From contig NZ_CAJYVU010000036.1 of the NCBI RefSeq assembly GCF_913778135.1, positions 1 to 55,211 on the forward strand: a stretch of 55,211 nt of DNA, read 5' to 3'. The notes beneath the pieces were generated by a model that ran no database searches, was not told the origin of the DNA, and saw only the letters and a list, made by a program, of their open reading frames with translations. The stretch's first letter is position 1; each line of letters begins with the position of its first letter. The translations under genes and the position numbers were made by a program. Shown piece by piece: positions 17,583 to 27,651 of this stretch. The stretch comes from an uncultured Sphingomonas sp. Lineage in GTDB: Bacteria; Pseudomonadota; Alphaproteobacteria; Sphingomonadales; Sphingomonadaceae.

Positions 17583-19033
17583 CAGAATTCTTTCACAGCT
17601 TGTGCAAAACCCCGGCGGGTGGCGAGCGCGGCGACAAGGCCGAACAATCCGGCCAGGAGCGGCGTGCGCAGCGGATAGTCCGACAGACTGGCCAGCAAGA
17701 TGATTGTCAGGAAGGCAAGGCTGCCTTGCGTCACGACGAGCGAAGCCGACCGTTCGGTGTGCCGCCCGAACGCGGTGACCGCCCGTTTCCCCAACCACCC
17801 GCACAATGCCAGCAGCAGCAGCACGCTGGGCACGCCCCCAGTGATGGCAAGTTCGATCAAGTCGTTGTGCGCGTTGTTGAAATAACCCGGCGCGAGCAGT
17901 CGATCGGGCTCGACCGCACGGAAGGCAGTGTCGAACGTGCCAAATCCGCTTCCCAGCGGAAAGAACCGACCTATCAGGTCCACGGTGATCGGCAGGGCGG
18001 CGACGCGCAACACCGCGCTTGCGTCATTGCCACCGCTGGTAAGACGCTCGAGCACCGCGGTGCGCCCGGTCAGTAACGGAAGCGCGATGATCGACGCCAC
18101 GCCCGCGATGAATGCGATGGCGAGCAGCCAGCGCTTCCAAGAGCGTCCATCCGGATCATCTGTCGGCCGCTGCTGCTTGCGACGGCTTCGTTGCATCATC
18201 CACGCGCTGACAAAAAGTCCGATGGCGGCCAGCCCCAAACCGGTTCGTGATGCTGTCATGATGATCAACAACATGAATAACGCTCCGGCCGACCCGGCGA
18301 TCCACAGTCGACGTGACGCGGGATCGCGGGCTTGCCGTGGCATTAAGGCCCAGGCGGTCGTCAACGGCAGCATGGCAGCGAGAAAGGCGGCCTGATGATT
18401 GCGATTGGCGAACAGACCAGGCGCGTAACCGGGCTTGGCGTAACGGTACAGATAGGCCGCGCTGCGATCGCCGCCTGCTGTCTGAATGGCACCCATGATG
18501 CAGGTCGCGATTGCGACAACGACCAGCGCGAGGATGATCGTCTTGGTCTGCCGATAAGGTATCCGACGCACCGCCATGAAAAAAGCGAGGGGGGCCAATA
18601 AGGTGGTAAGGCTGTTGAGCGTCAGGACAGGTACGATCGAGATCGGACGCCATGGTTGTGCGACGCCTTCAATACGCGCAACCTCGGCGTAAACCTGATG
18701 CCCCGGCAGCATCTGCCAGACGCCCGGTGGCAGCGGTACGAGCTGAACCGCGATCACGACGGCGAACAGACCCAGCAGCCACATCAGGAACCGCGCGTTG
18801 CGATTTGGGGCGGCGTCAACAACCGGGAAGAACAGCAACGCGCCCGTCGCCAGCACAAGTGCTGGGCGCACGAACATCAGGCTGACGACATTGATGCGCG
18901 ATGCTCCGCCACCGAGCGCCAGGACGACCAGTAGCACGATCAGGATAGCTGTCGGGCCCTGGCGTTTCCAATCGCGCGCTATGTGGCGATCACGTCGGTT
19001 GTGTGATACGCGATCCACCGTCAACTTTCTCAT
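17582..19033 (-). CDS. O-antigen ligase/polymerase-like membrane protein (Wzy/WaaL)
   Basis: 483 residues with about 11-12 predicted membrane helices (for example TAILIVLLVVLALGGGASRI, ALVVVAIATCIMGAIQ). The motif GLFANRNHQAAFLAAMLPL occurs in a large outer loop, and a glycine/acid-rich segment (GSGFGTFDTAFRAVEP) follows. These are features of the O-antigen ligase / Wzy_C family. It could polymerise repeat units or transfer glycan to a carrier. A second protein of this kind is encoded at 28810-30264. It precedes a GT4 gene on the same strand. Confidence 0.78.
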   Translation of the reverse strand: MRKLTVDRVSHNRRDRHIARDWKRQGPTAILIVLLVVLALGGGASRINVVSLMFVRPALVLATGALLFFPVVDAAPNRNARFLMWLLGLFAVVIAVQLVPLPPGVWQMLPGHQVYAEVARIEGVAQPWRPISIVPVLTLNSLTTLLAPLAFFMAVRRIPYRQTKTIILALVVVAIATCIMGAIQTAGGDRSAAYLYRYAKPGYAPGLFANRNHQAAFLAAMLPLTTAWALMPRQARDPASRRLWIAGSAGALFMLLIIMTASRTGLGLAAIGLFVSAWMMQRSRRKQQRPTDDPDGRSWKRWLLAIAFIAGVASIIALPLLTGRTAVLERLTSGGNDASAVLRVAALPITVDLIGRFFPLGSGFGTFDTAFRAVEPDRLLAPGYFNNAHNDLIELAITGGVPSVLLLLALCGWLGKRAVTAFGRHTERSASLVVTQGSLAFLTIILLASLSDYPLRTPLLAGLFGLVAALATRRGFAQAVKEF

Positions 19034-19124
19034 GGACGCGCTCTATCGTGTCGGAGGCGGCGTGACGATCCTTTATCGCCGCTTGTGCATGGAGCCGCGA
19101 TATCCGGGATAGGAGCCACTACCT

Positions 19125-19145
19125 CCTACTATGGCGGATAGTAGG
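19125..19145. promoter_or_regulatory. Perfect inverted repeat between divergent EPS genes
   Basis: CCTACTAT (19125-19132) and ATAGTAGG (19138-19145) are 8-bp arms with a 5-nt spacer, GGCGG. It lies between the minus-strand polymerase start (19033) and the plus-strand gene start (19177), where a shared operator would be expected. The binding protein is unknown. Confidence 0.5.
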
Positions 19146-19176
19146 TCGTGCTAACCGACACGCCGGGAGGTGAGTA

Positions 19177-19563
19177 ATGCTGGTGATCGTAGCGATCATG
19201 ATGGCAGCACAGGCCGATGGATTTACCTGTTTCAACACGGGTGACGCGCAGACCTGCCGCTCAATCGACGGTTCGACCTATGTCGAGCGCAGGCTGGGCG
19301 AACAGGTCGTGCGGCAGGGGACCGATGCCGACGGCCGAAGCTGGAGCGAATACGAACGTCGCGTGTTCGATGGTACCCGCACTGAAGGATCGGACTCCGC
19401 AGGCCGGACCTGGGCCTCGCAGTGCAGCCCTAGATCCGGCACGACCGGCATCGGCCGCGACGGCCAACCCATCTTCATCCCGCCTCGGCCGCCGCGTCCG
19501 ACTACGCCCACGAACGGTCAAGCTGTTGCGGGTACAACGGAGAGGGAAAGCGTCTGCGGCTGA
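19177..19563 (+). CDS. Small secreted protein, unknown
   Basis: 128 residues from the ATG at 19177 with a good ribosome site (GGGAGGTGAG). A short N-terminal hydrophobic stretch (MLVIVAIMMAAQADG) may be a signal. The rest contains Cys residues (CFNTGDAQTCR ... QCSPRSGTTG) and degenerate repeats with D-x-x-G-R-x-W (TDADGRSWSEYERR, GSDSAGRTWASQ). The C-terminus is Pro-rich. I recognise no family. It precedes the flippase gene by 71 bp on the same strand. Confidence 0.6.
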   Translation: MLVIVAIMMAAQADGFTCFNTGDAQTCRSIDGSTYVERRLGEQVVRQGTDADGRSWSEYERRVFDGTRTEGSDSAGRTWASQCSPRSGTTGIGRDGQPIFIPPRPPRPTTPTNGQAVAGTTERESVCG

Positions 19564-19634
19564 CGCAGTGTGACAAGGCTGATGGGCGTTCGCCGCTTGT
19601 TGAACCATCTGGCGGATCTTAGGGGCCACCAGAT

Positions 19635-20975
19635 ATGATATCGCCCTCGTCTGAGCCATCTGATCCATTGCCGTCCGCGCATGGGGGACGTCGCACCTGG
19701 TCTCGGCGACCGGTAATTGACCGGTTGTGGAACAACCCCACTATTCGCGCAGCGATGGGGACGTCCGGCGCCAATGTCGCGATCTTGGGTATCAATCTGC
19801 TGACCGGCGTGATCACCGCCCGTCTGTTGGCGCCCGATGGTCGTGGCGCGCTGGCAGCGATCACGATGTGGCCCCAGTTTCTCGGGTTCGCGCTAGGCTT
19901 CGGCATCCCAACCGCGCTGGTTTATCATAATCAACAGGGGATCCACACGCGCCGTCACCTGGTCAGTGCGGCAAGCTGGGGGGGGCTGATCGCTGGAGGA
20001 TTGGGAGCGATCATCGGTACGTTGCTGCTGCCGTGGTTGCTGACTTCCTATTCGCGCGATGTTGTGCGGGTTGCCCAAGCGTGCATGATCTTCACGCCAT
20101 TCGGCCTTTTGCTGAACATCCTCAGTTCCGCCTTTCTTCAGGAAGGCACGATTGCGCGCTACAATTACGTTCGCTTGGCTGTACCGGTCGTGACTCTGGC
20201 GGTCCTGGCATTGCTCGCGGTTACACGACAGATGAGTGTAGAGGCAGCTGCGCTCGCTTATCTGCTGCCTAATATTCCCGTGACACTGTGGGCGGTACGT
20301 ACCGTAAACCAGCAAATCGGTTTTACGGCAAAACCCGATCTATCCGCAACCAAGGCGTTGCTGTCTTATGGTCTGCGTTATTACGGTGCCGAAGTGGCTG
20401 GTACCTTGTCATCCCAGCTCGATCGTGTCCTTGTGGTTTGGCTTCTTACCCCCGCTGCAATGGGGCTATACGTCGTCGCGCTTAGCTTTTCACGTGTCTT
20501 TCAGCAATTGCCGGTATCGATCGCTACCGTGCTTTTGCCGAAAGCAGCGAGCAAGACGCCACAGGAAGCGATCAACCTCTCCTTCAAGGTGGCGCTGATT
20601 GCGGCAGTGCTTTCCTTAGGGTTGGCACTACCTGCGTTGTTATTTGGATCCTTCTTTCTACGTGTTTTTTTCGGTGGAGAGTTCGCTGCCGCCAACAATG
20701 CCTTCGTGGTGCTGACCATCGAGGCGGTCGTCGGTGGGGTGGCAATCGTGTTGGGACAGGCGTTCCTGGCCATCGGTCGTCCGGCACGTATGTCATTTTA
20801 CCAGATCGTGGGATTAGCCACGATCGCGCCGCTGCTCCTGTGGCTGGGTCCACGCTACGGCATCGTGGGTGCCGGATTGTCGATGCTGGGATCGACGACG
20901 ATCCGGGTAATATTGATGCTGTACGGCATCATGCAGCTGCGACGCTCGCTTAGAAATTCGGGAGCAACGGCATGA
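19635..20975 (+). CDS. Oligosaccharide flippase (Wzx-like)
   Basis: 446 residues with about 12 membrane helices (ANVAILGINLLTGVITARLL, WGGLIAGGLGAIIGTLLLPW). A central segment, LLTPAAMGLYVVALSFSRVF, is typical of polysaccharide flippases of the MATE-like superfamily. It should move the undecaprenyl-linked repeat unit to the periplasmic side. Its stop overlaps the ATG of the following GT4 (20972). It is the only flippase seen among the EPS genes. Confidence 0.82.
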   Translation: MISPSSEPSDPLPSAHGGRRTWSRRPVIDRLWNNPTIRAAMGTSGANVAILGINLLTGVITARLLAPDGRGALAAITMWPQFLGFALGFGIPTALVYHNQQGIHTRRHLVSAASWGGLIAGGLGAIIGTLLLPWLLTSYSRDVVRVAQACMIFTPFGLLLNILSSAFLQEGTIARYNYVRLAVPVVTLAVLALLAVTRQMSVEAAALAYLLPNIPVTLWAVRTVNQQIGFTAKPDLSATKALLSYGLRYYGAEVAGTLSSQLDRVLVVWLLTPAAMGLYVVALSFSRVFQQLPVSIATVLLPKAASKTPQEAINLSFKVALIAAVLSLGLALPALLFGSFFLRVFFGGEFAAANNAFVVLTIEAVVGGVAIVLGQAFLAIGRPARMSFYQIVGLATIAPLLLWLGPRYGIVGAGLSMLGSTTIRVILMLYGIMQLRRSLRNSGATA

Positions 20976-22255
20976 ACGCGCTAGCCGGAAACCTTTATCT
21001 CGATGTCTCGGAAATCGTCATCGAGCGCGGCAACACCGGGATCCAGCGTGTCGTGCGACGGCTGGTACAGGAAGGACAGGCGCTCAGCTCCATTGCGGGG
21101 ATGCGGATCGTGCCCGTCGTTTCAGCTGCCGATGCGCTTCATGAACTGACCCCGGATGGATGGGCAGCATTGGCGACAAGCGCGCCGCTGGGGGGTCGCG
21201 ACAGCGGAGGCGAACCCGCGCCCGTTGGCTCGGCAGCCCGCCTTGCCAAGCGTGTGTTGCGCCTGATGCCGGACTTGTATGAACGGTTGCGGCTGCGCCG
21301 GCTCGAGGAGAGACTGGCCGGACTCTACGTGCCGCAACCGGTGAAACCAGCGTCCAGCGACATTTACGCCATCATTGACTCATTCTGGCTTCGTAGCAGC
21401 GCGCCGCGCACCGCTACCCGCCTTCGCCGCCGCGGCATCCCGTCGGTCGCGTTGATCTACGATGCAATTAGTCTCACCAATCCGGAATATTTCACTTCGG
21501 AGTTGACCGAGACATTGAGGTCGGCTGTTCTGCGCATGGCTGCGGGTAAGGTCGCGTTCCTGTCGATCTCTGCTGATGCAGCGGCTGCTCTCGAGAAGGC
21601 GTTGCCGCCTCTTACCCAAGGGAACATCCCCAGCTTTCGCCTCGGACACGACATACCGCAGGAAACCGCTGGCCATGTACTCACGTGGCCAGCAGGTCTC
21701 TGGGAAGAGGCGCCTGTTTTCGCGATGGTTGGAACGTTTGAGCCGCGCAAGAACCACGTTCTTGTCCTCGACGCGTTCGAGCAACTGTGGGCGGAGGGTT
21801 TTACCGGCAAGCTGATGATGATGGGCCGGCCGGGGTGGGGCGTGGAACCCCTTCTTGCTCGGTTGGCGCATCATCGTGAAAACGGTCGGCGCTTGATTGT
21901 TTTGCATCAGGTATCAGACGCCATGCTCGCCGATGCATATGATCGCGCAACTGCTACGATCGTCGCTTCGCGGGCCGAAGGTTTCGGATTACCGCTCGTT
22001 GAGAGCCTTTCACGTGGTCTGCCCGTGCTTGCGTCAGATATCGGCGTATTTCGTGAGATTGCTCCCAGCGCGTGTCTGTTCTTTGATCCAACGTCATCTG
22101 TGGCGTTGGCCCAAGCCGTTCGTCAAATGTTGGCAACATTGCCGGCACGCCGCGAACAGGCGCAATCATTCGCCTGGCCGAACTGGACCGAAGCAACCGT
22201 CGACTTCGTGTCCGTGGTGCAAACCCTAGCCGATCAGCAACGGGCAGGATGCTGA
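20972..22255 (+). CDS. GT4 glycosyltransferase
   Basis: 427 residues. The N-terminus (NLYLDVSEIVIERGNTGIQR) and the donor-binding motif SRAEGFGLPLVESLSRGLPV (E-x7-E) mark a GT4 of the kind often found in rhamnose-containing polymer loci. The ATG overlaps the flippase stop by 4 bp. It ends 7 bp before the stop of the convergent beta-helix protein gene. The sugar it transfers is unknown. Confidence 0.84.
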   Translation: MNALAGNLYLDVSEIVIERGNTGIQRVVRRLVQEGQALSSIAGMRIVPVVSAADALHELTPDGWAALATSAPLGGRDSGGEPAPVGSAARLAKRVLRLMPDLYERLRLRRLEERLAGLYVPQPVKPASSDIYAIIDSFWLRSSAPRTATRLRRRGIPSVALIYDAISLTNPEYFTSELTETLRSAVLRMAAGKVAFLSISADAAAALEKALPPLTQGNIPSFRLGHDIPQETAGHVLTWPAGLWEEAPVFAMVGTFEPRKNHVLVLDAFEQLWAEGFTGKLMMMGRPGWGVEPLLARLAHHRENGRRLIVLHQVSDAMLADAYDRATATIVASRAEGFGLPLVESLSRGLPVLASDIGVFREIAPSACLFFDPTSSVALAQAVRQMLATLPARREQAQSFAWPNWTEATVDFVSVVQTLADQQRAGC

Positions 22256-22262
22256 AACAGCG

Positions 22263-24452
22263 TCAGTAATACGGAAGCCAGCGCGGCACACCATCCACAA
22301 TGATCGACAGGTAACCGGTGGGGGCAACCGGTAGCGCGCCGGCTTTCCCCGAAGGGGGCGTAGCAGATGTCGTGCCGACGCCGGCAACGGCCAACTGACC
22401 ATTAACCGTCAGCCCACCACCCGCGCGCAGCATCCGCGATGCCGTTGGACCGCTGTTGCGGTTGAATGCACGCCGACGCCCGACACTCGCCATCAGTCCT
22501 GCAAGACGCAGCGGACCACCTGAAACCGCGATCTCCAGCCTGCGTGCCGCCGCGTTCAGCGGAATTCCCCCGCTCAATGCCAGTCGAGTCCATCCCGCCG
22601 TCGGAGGTGACGTAAACGCATTCCGCGCAGGATTAGCGGAATCGTCTACGATCAGCTGGAACAGCGCGCTTCCCGCCGGCACGTTGATCCACGCAGTAAT
22701 GTAGCTTTCCACCCCGATCACGGACGTTTCGGGCAATCGGGCAAAGGGGAGGCTGTGATTACCTGGCGCAAGCGTGATGACTATAGGATCATCGGTTAAT
22801 TCCAGCCGCATCTCGGCTGGAAACGAACGTTTATCGGACGCAGCAGCGATATTCGCCGTTTGCCGTTCCCATGATGCCGGATTGAGCGGATCTTGTAGAA
22901 GATTGCCGTCGCACAGAAACTCGGACGCCAGCACCAGATCGCCGGCGTGCACCGCACGTCCGTCCGCGATGTGGAGGCTCGCACCCGGTGCCGATGCAAG
23001 AACCCTGGTCGTCTCGAGCAAGGGGCGCGCGACAACCGTGCTGGGGTCGGCGTCCGAGAAGTGGAACAGCAGACTGCACGCATCAGGATGGTGCGTTTGC
23101 GATGACACGTAGCTGGGTTTGCTGCGCACCGTTCCGAACCGGCAGTTGCGGCTGAGCTGACCAAACCGGAAGGGCGCGCATTGTCTGCGGTCGGCCGCGA
23201 TCAGGCTGGTGGGCAGCGCGAAGCGGCTTTCCCACGAGAAGCGTTCCATGTCGCTGTAGGTGAGGTCGCGGCAGATCGATCGTGGCAGGGTCTGCACCGC
23301 GGCCTCGCCGATGAATTCAAAGAACGATCCATCGAGCGTGCCGTAGACGCCTTCGATCGGGTGACGCGGATTGGACAGGGGGGTGCCCGGGGCACCGTGA
23401 TCGTGCATCTGCAGGATGCCGTACGGGCACGCGCCGATATAAAATTCAGCGTCGCGTAATCCCAAGCCACCGTTGGCGGAACCGTTCAGGTTCGACGTCC
23501 CGAACAGAATGCCGCAGAACCCGTTGGTGATGACCGGTTCACCGCGGAACTTGTAATCGTCGGCATTGCGGACGACGCGTACGCCGATCAGGTCGAAATG
23601 GCTGCAGCCCGACCCAACCTCGACATGGCCCGCGTCGGTGTCGAGGCAGATGCCAACCTTGAAGCTGCCGGCACGGTTCCCGCTCGTCCAGACGTTGCGA
23701 AAGATCGGCTGCGCGCTGCCGGTCACGCGAATGGCGCAGCATCCGGGTTTGAAGAAAGCATCGTACCAGCCGCCGTCCGCCGCCTGTGGTCCCCGTGCCG
23801 GATCGCGGACATAGGTGGCCGGGTCGGCGGGATTGTAGCGATGCGGCCCTTCGAAATCGAGATTCTCGACGACGCTTCGAATGCCTTCACGCAACTCAAG
23901 GCACGCGAGCATGTCCTTCGCATCGCTGTCGAGTGGATCGAACCGCCAGCGCACACGCTCGCCCAAGCCCCGCCACATGCCCACCCGACTCTCGATCGTC
24001 GCGGTCGTCCGCCAAGTGACGGGGGGCACCGGCAGCAGCATCGAAAGGCGGTACCGCCGGCAGTAATCGTGCTGGGCGCGGATGGCCCCGGTATCGTCGT
24101 GGACGCCGTCGCCGACGCCACCGAACATGTATGTGTCGGGTTGTGGCTCGGCGAGCTCGAACCAGCGGCCATCAGCCACCTGCACCCGCCACGGTGCAGC
24201 GCCACTGTCCTGCGACAGAACATAGCGCGCCGCGCCGCGGCCGTTGACGGCATAGCCCGTGGTGGCGAATGCGACTTGGCCAGATGCCACGCGCAATCCT
24301 CGACCCGCGACGAACAGGCCGGAAGCATCGGGCGTGTCGGCCACCTCGGATCGAGCCTGCGACGCACCGGACAAGCCGAGCATTCCCAGCAGCATCGCCG
24401 GTAAGGTCGCTCGGCGCGTGATGCCTGATGGCTGAGATTTTGACTTCGTCAT
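22263..24452 (-). CDS. Right-handed beta-helix protein, tailspike/pectate-lyase-like, Tat signal
   Basis: 729 residues from the ATG at 24452. The N-terminus has a Tat-type signal (TRRATLPAMLLGMLG then SQA). From about residue 100 the sequence FGGVGDGVHDDTGAIRA resembles pectate_lyase_3 and phage tailspike beta-helix starts, followed by an irregular helix-like body to about 480. The last 250 residues look like beta-sandwich carbohydrate-binding modules. The protein likely binds or cuts a polysaccharide. In an EPS locus it may trim or release the capsule polymer. Catalytic residues are not identified. It starts 12 bp after the rmd stop on the same strand. Confidence 0.72.
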   Translation of the reverse strand: MTKSKSQPSGITRRATLPAMLLGMLGLSGASQARSEVADTPDASGLFVAGRGLRVASGQVAFATTGYAVNGRGAARYVLSQDSGAAPWRVQVADGRWFELAEPQPDTYMFGGVGDGVHDDTGAIRAQHDYCRRYRLSMLLPVPPVTWRTTATIESRVGMWRGLGERVRWRFDPLDSDAKDMLACLELREGIRSVVENLDFEGPHRYNPADPATYVRDPARGPQAADGGWYDAFFKPGCCAIRVTGSAQPIFRNVWTSGNRAGSFKVGICLDTDAGHVEVGSGCSHFDLIGVRVVRNADDYKFRGEPVITNGFCGILFGTSNLNGSANGGLGLRDAEFYIGACPYGILQMHDHGAPGTPLSNPRHPIEGVYGTLDGSFFEFIGEAAVQTLPRSICRDLTYSDMERFSWESRFALPTSLIAADRRQCAPFRFGQLSRNCRFGTVRSKPSYVSSQTHHPDACSLLFHFSDADPSTVVARPLLETTRVLASAPGASLHIADGRAVHAGDLVLASEFLCDGNLLQDPLNPASWERQTANIAAASDKRSFPAEMRLELTDDPIVITLAPGNHSLPFARLPETSVIGVESYITAWINVPAGSALFQLIVDDSANPARNAFTSPPTAGWTRLALSGGIPLNAAARRLEIAVSGGPLRLAGLMASVGRRRAFNRNSGPTASRMLRAGGGLTVNGQLAVAGVGTTSATPPSGKAGALPVAPTGYLSIIVDGVPRWLPYY

Positions 24453-24463
24453 CCCATCGCCGG

Positions 24464-25441
24464 TTACATCGTCCGACGTCGTTCTTTGGCCAGCAGATCC
24501 GACAGCATCGCCTCTATCATCCGCGTCGGTTGCCAACCCGTCGCCTGCCTGATCGCGTCGTTTGACAAAGCGGCGCGAGCGATATCGCTTGGCCGCAGGC
24601 GGTCGGGGTCCCGCTCGACCGTGATGGGGGCATCGCTCAGCGCGAGCAGTTGCTGCAGCAGATCGGCGATCCGCTGCGAGCGACCGGAGGCGATGTTGAA
24701 GATCGTACGTTTGGGTAAATTAGGAGCCGTGGCAAGAAGCGCGAGATAGGCATCGATCACGTCGCGCACATCCAAGAAGTCGCGCTCGGCTTCCAAATTG
24801 CCGACCCGCAGCACAGGAGAGACATTGCCGCGCTCGATGTCAGCGATCTGCTTGGCAAACGACGGCAGGACAAACCGGTCGTCCTGTCCCGGACCGCTGT
24901 GATTGCCCGGACGCGCCACAATCAACCGCGCATCGCGCGGTAGCGCGTCCGCGAGCATCGCCTCGGCCGCTGCCTTGCTGCGGCCATAAGCGGATTGCGG
25001 AAGCAGCGCAGTCGCTTCGCTGGCTACACCGGTATTGAAGGCGAGGCCGTAGACTTCGGCGCTGCTGACGAACAGGAACGTGCCGGCGAAATCGATCGCG
25101 GCACATGCCTGCGCGAGCGCCAGACTGCCGCCCAAGTTGATGGCCCATGTGTCACCGGCGGTGCCGGCAGATTGCGCAACCGACGATTGTGCCGCGAGAT
25201 GGAGTACGAGATCGGGGCTGACCTCGCGCACCACCGCGTGCACCGCCGCGGCGTCGCGCAGGTCGGCCGTGACGTGGTTGATCCTGCCCGTTGCGGGCTG
25301 GCCACCACGTCCCATGATGGTCAATCTCGCCTCTGACGACAAGGCGTCGATCAGACGAGGAAGCAGCCACCCACCGACGAACCCTTGTCCGCCGGTGAGC
25401 AATATCGAGCGGTAGCTCAGGCTGCTTGGTGAAACGGCCAT
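24464..25441 (-). CDS. rmd: GDP-6-deoxy-D-mannose reductase (GDP-D-rhamnose synthesis)
   Basis: 325 residues of the extended SDR family. The Rossmann motif ILLTGGQGFVGGWLLPRLI, the SSAEVYG segment, YGRSKAAAE (active Tyr and Lys) and the Rmd-type segment ARPGNHSGPGQDDRFVLPSF are visible. It reduces GDP-4-keto-6-deoxymannose to GDP-D-rhamnose. The start at 25441 is chosen from the ribosome site GAGGTCC just upstream and the family N-terminus; in-frame upstream sequence overlaps gmd. It lies 11 bp downstream of gmd. Confidence 0.88.
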   Translation of the reverse strand: MAVSPSSLSYRSILLTGGQGFVGGWLLPRLIDALSSEARLTIMGRGGQPATGRINHVTADLRDAAAVHAVVREVSPDLVLHLAAQSSVAQSAGTAGDTWAINLGGSLALAQACAAIDFAGTFLFVSSAEVYGLAFNTGVASEATALLPQSAYGRSKAAAEAMLADALPRDARLIVARPGNHSGPGQDDRFVLPSFAKQIADIERGNVSPVLRVGNLEAERDFLDVRDVIDAYLALLATAPNLPKRTIFNIASGRSQRIADLLQQLLALSDAPITVERDPDRLRPSDIARAALSNDAIRQATGWQPTRMIEAMLSDLLAKERRRTM

Positions 25442-25452
25442 CTGGACCTCAG

Positions 25453-26481
<1,029 letters not shown>

Positions 26482-27651
26482 TTAGGTTCCCTTGTTGCGT
26501 TCGCCAACCACCGCTTCGATCACGTTCCGCAATCGCGTTATCGAGGCTGGTAGTGCGAAGACATTCAATGCCCGCTCGCGGCCTCCTTGAGCCAACTTCG
26601 CAGCATGACCGGGATCGGTTGACAACTGCCTAAGTGCTTGCACCAATGCAAGAACGTCATTTGGTGGTACGAGCAAACCGGAGCGGTCATGTTCAATGAT
26701 CTCCAGCGCACCACCCGCCGCGGTGGCGACAACCGGGCGACTCGCCATCATGCCTTCGACGATCACCCGACCGAACGGCTCGGCAAAAATCGAACTGTGC
26801 ACCACTACGTCGACCGCGCACATCAAGGCGGCAACGTCGCGCCGAAAGCCGAGAAAATGGACGCGGCTACCGAGGTTCAACTGTGCGGTCACACGGTGGA
26901 GGTGCTCCTCATAGGCATGTTCGCCGAACAACGGCCCACCGACCAGAACGAGGTGATGGTCGGGTAAGTCGGCTAGGGCGCGGATAGCGACCTCTTGGCC
27001 CTTCCACGCCGCCAGCCGACCGAAGATGCCGACGATCGGTGCGTCTCCCGTTCCCAGCGTTCGCGCTAGTTCGGCACGTGCACGTGGGTCAACGCCGTCG
27101 CAAAAGGGTGCCGGATCGATGCCGTTGTGCACAACCTCCACCGGTACTCGGCCACCTTGTTCAACGAACATGGCCCGCGTCGCGGCCGAATTGGCGATCA
27201 CGCGGTCGGCGATCCGATTGGCGAGCGTCACCGTGACGCGTCGCAGCACGCCGCTGAAATGTTCGGGCGACAGGATATCGTGAAGGTGCCAGATCAACGG
27301 CTTGCGCGCGAGCAGCGCGGCGGGTGCGGCAGCCATGAACGCCTTCTGCGAATTGGCGTAGATGACGTCGTAATCGCGCGCGAGCCGGCGCAATCGCAGG
27401 CTCAGTTGGGCAAGTCCCATGCCGCCCTTCAACGACGCAGTTATTCCGGCGTCGCGCTTCACGCCCAGAACGGCACCCGCGTCGACCACCGATGCCGCGA
27501 CACCGGCGGATTGAAGCAGGTCCAGGAACGGTCCCGGCGCAAACACCGCAACGTGTGCGCCGGGCAGGGAACGGACGAAATCGAACAAGGCGAGCTCCCC
27601 GCCACCGATCTCACTGCTCTGGTTGACGAACAGCGTGCGAGGAAAGGTCAT
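26482..27651 (-). CDS. GT4 glycosyltransferase
   Basis: 389 residues from the ATG at 27651, which overlaps the stop of the upstream GT4 gene. The acceptor-side motif FVNQSSEIGGGELALFD and the donor-side EPFGRVIVEGMMASRPVVAT (E-x7-E) are typical GT4. It precedes gmd by 40 bp. Given the neighbours, a D-rhamnosyltransferase is a reasonable guess, but nothing in the sequence proves the donor. Confidence 0.86.
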   Translation of the reverse strand: MTFPRTLFVNQSSEIGGGELALFDFVRSLPGAHVAVFAPGPFLDLLQSAGVAASVVDAGAVLGVKRDAGITASLKGGMGLAQLSLRLRRLARDYDVIYANSQKAFMAAAPAALLARKPLIWHLHDILSPEHFSGVLRRVTVTLANRIADRVIANSAATRAMFVEQGGRVPVEVVHNGIDPAPFCDGVDPRARAELARTLGTGDAPIVGIFGRLAAWKGQEVAIRALADLPDHHLVLVGGPLFGEHAYEEHLHRVTAQLNLGSRVHFLGFRRDVAALMCAVDVVVHSSIFAEPFGRVIVEGMMASRPVVATAAGGALEIIEHDRSGLLVPPNDVLALVQALRQLSTDPGHAAKLAQGGRERALNVFALPASITRLRNVIEAVVGERNKGT

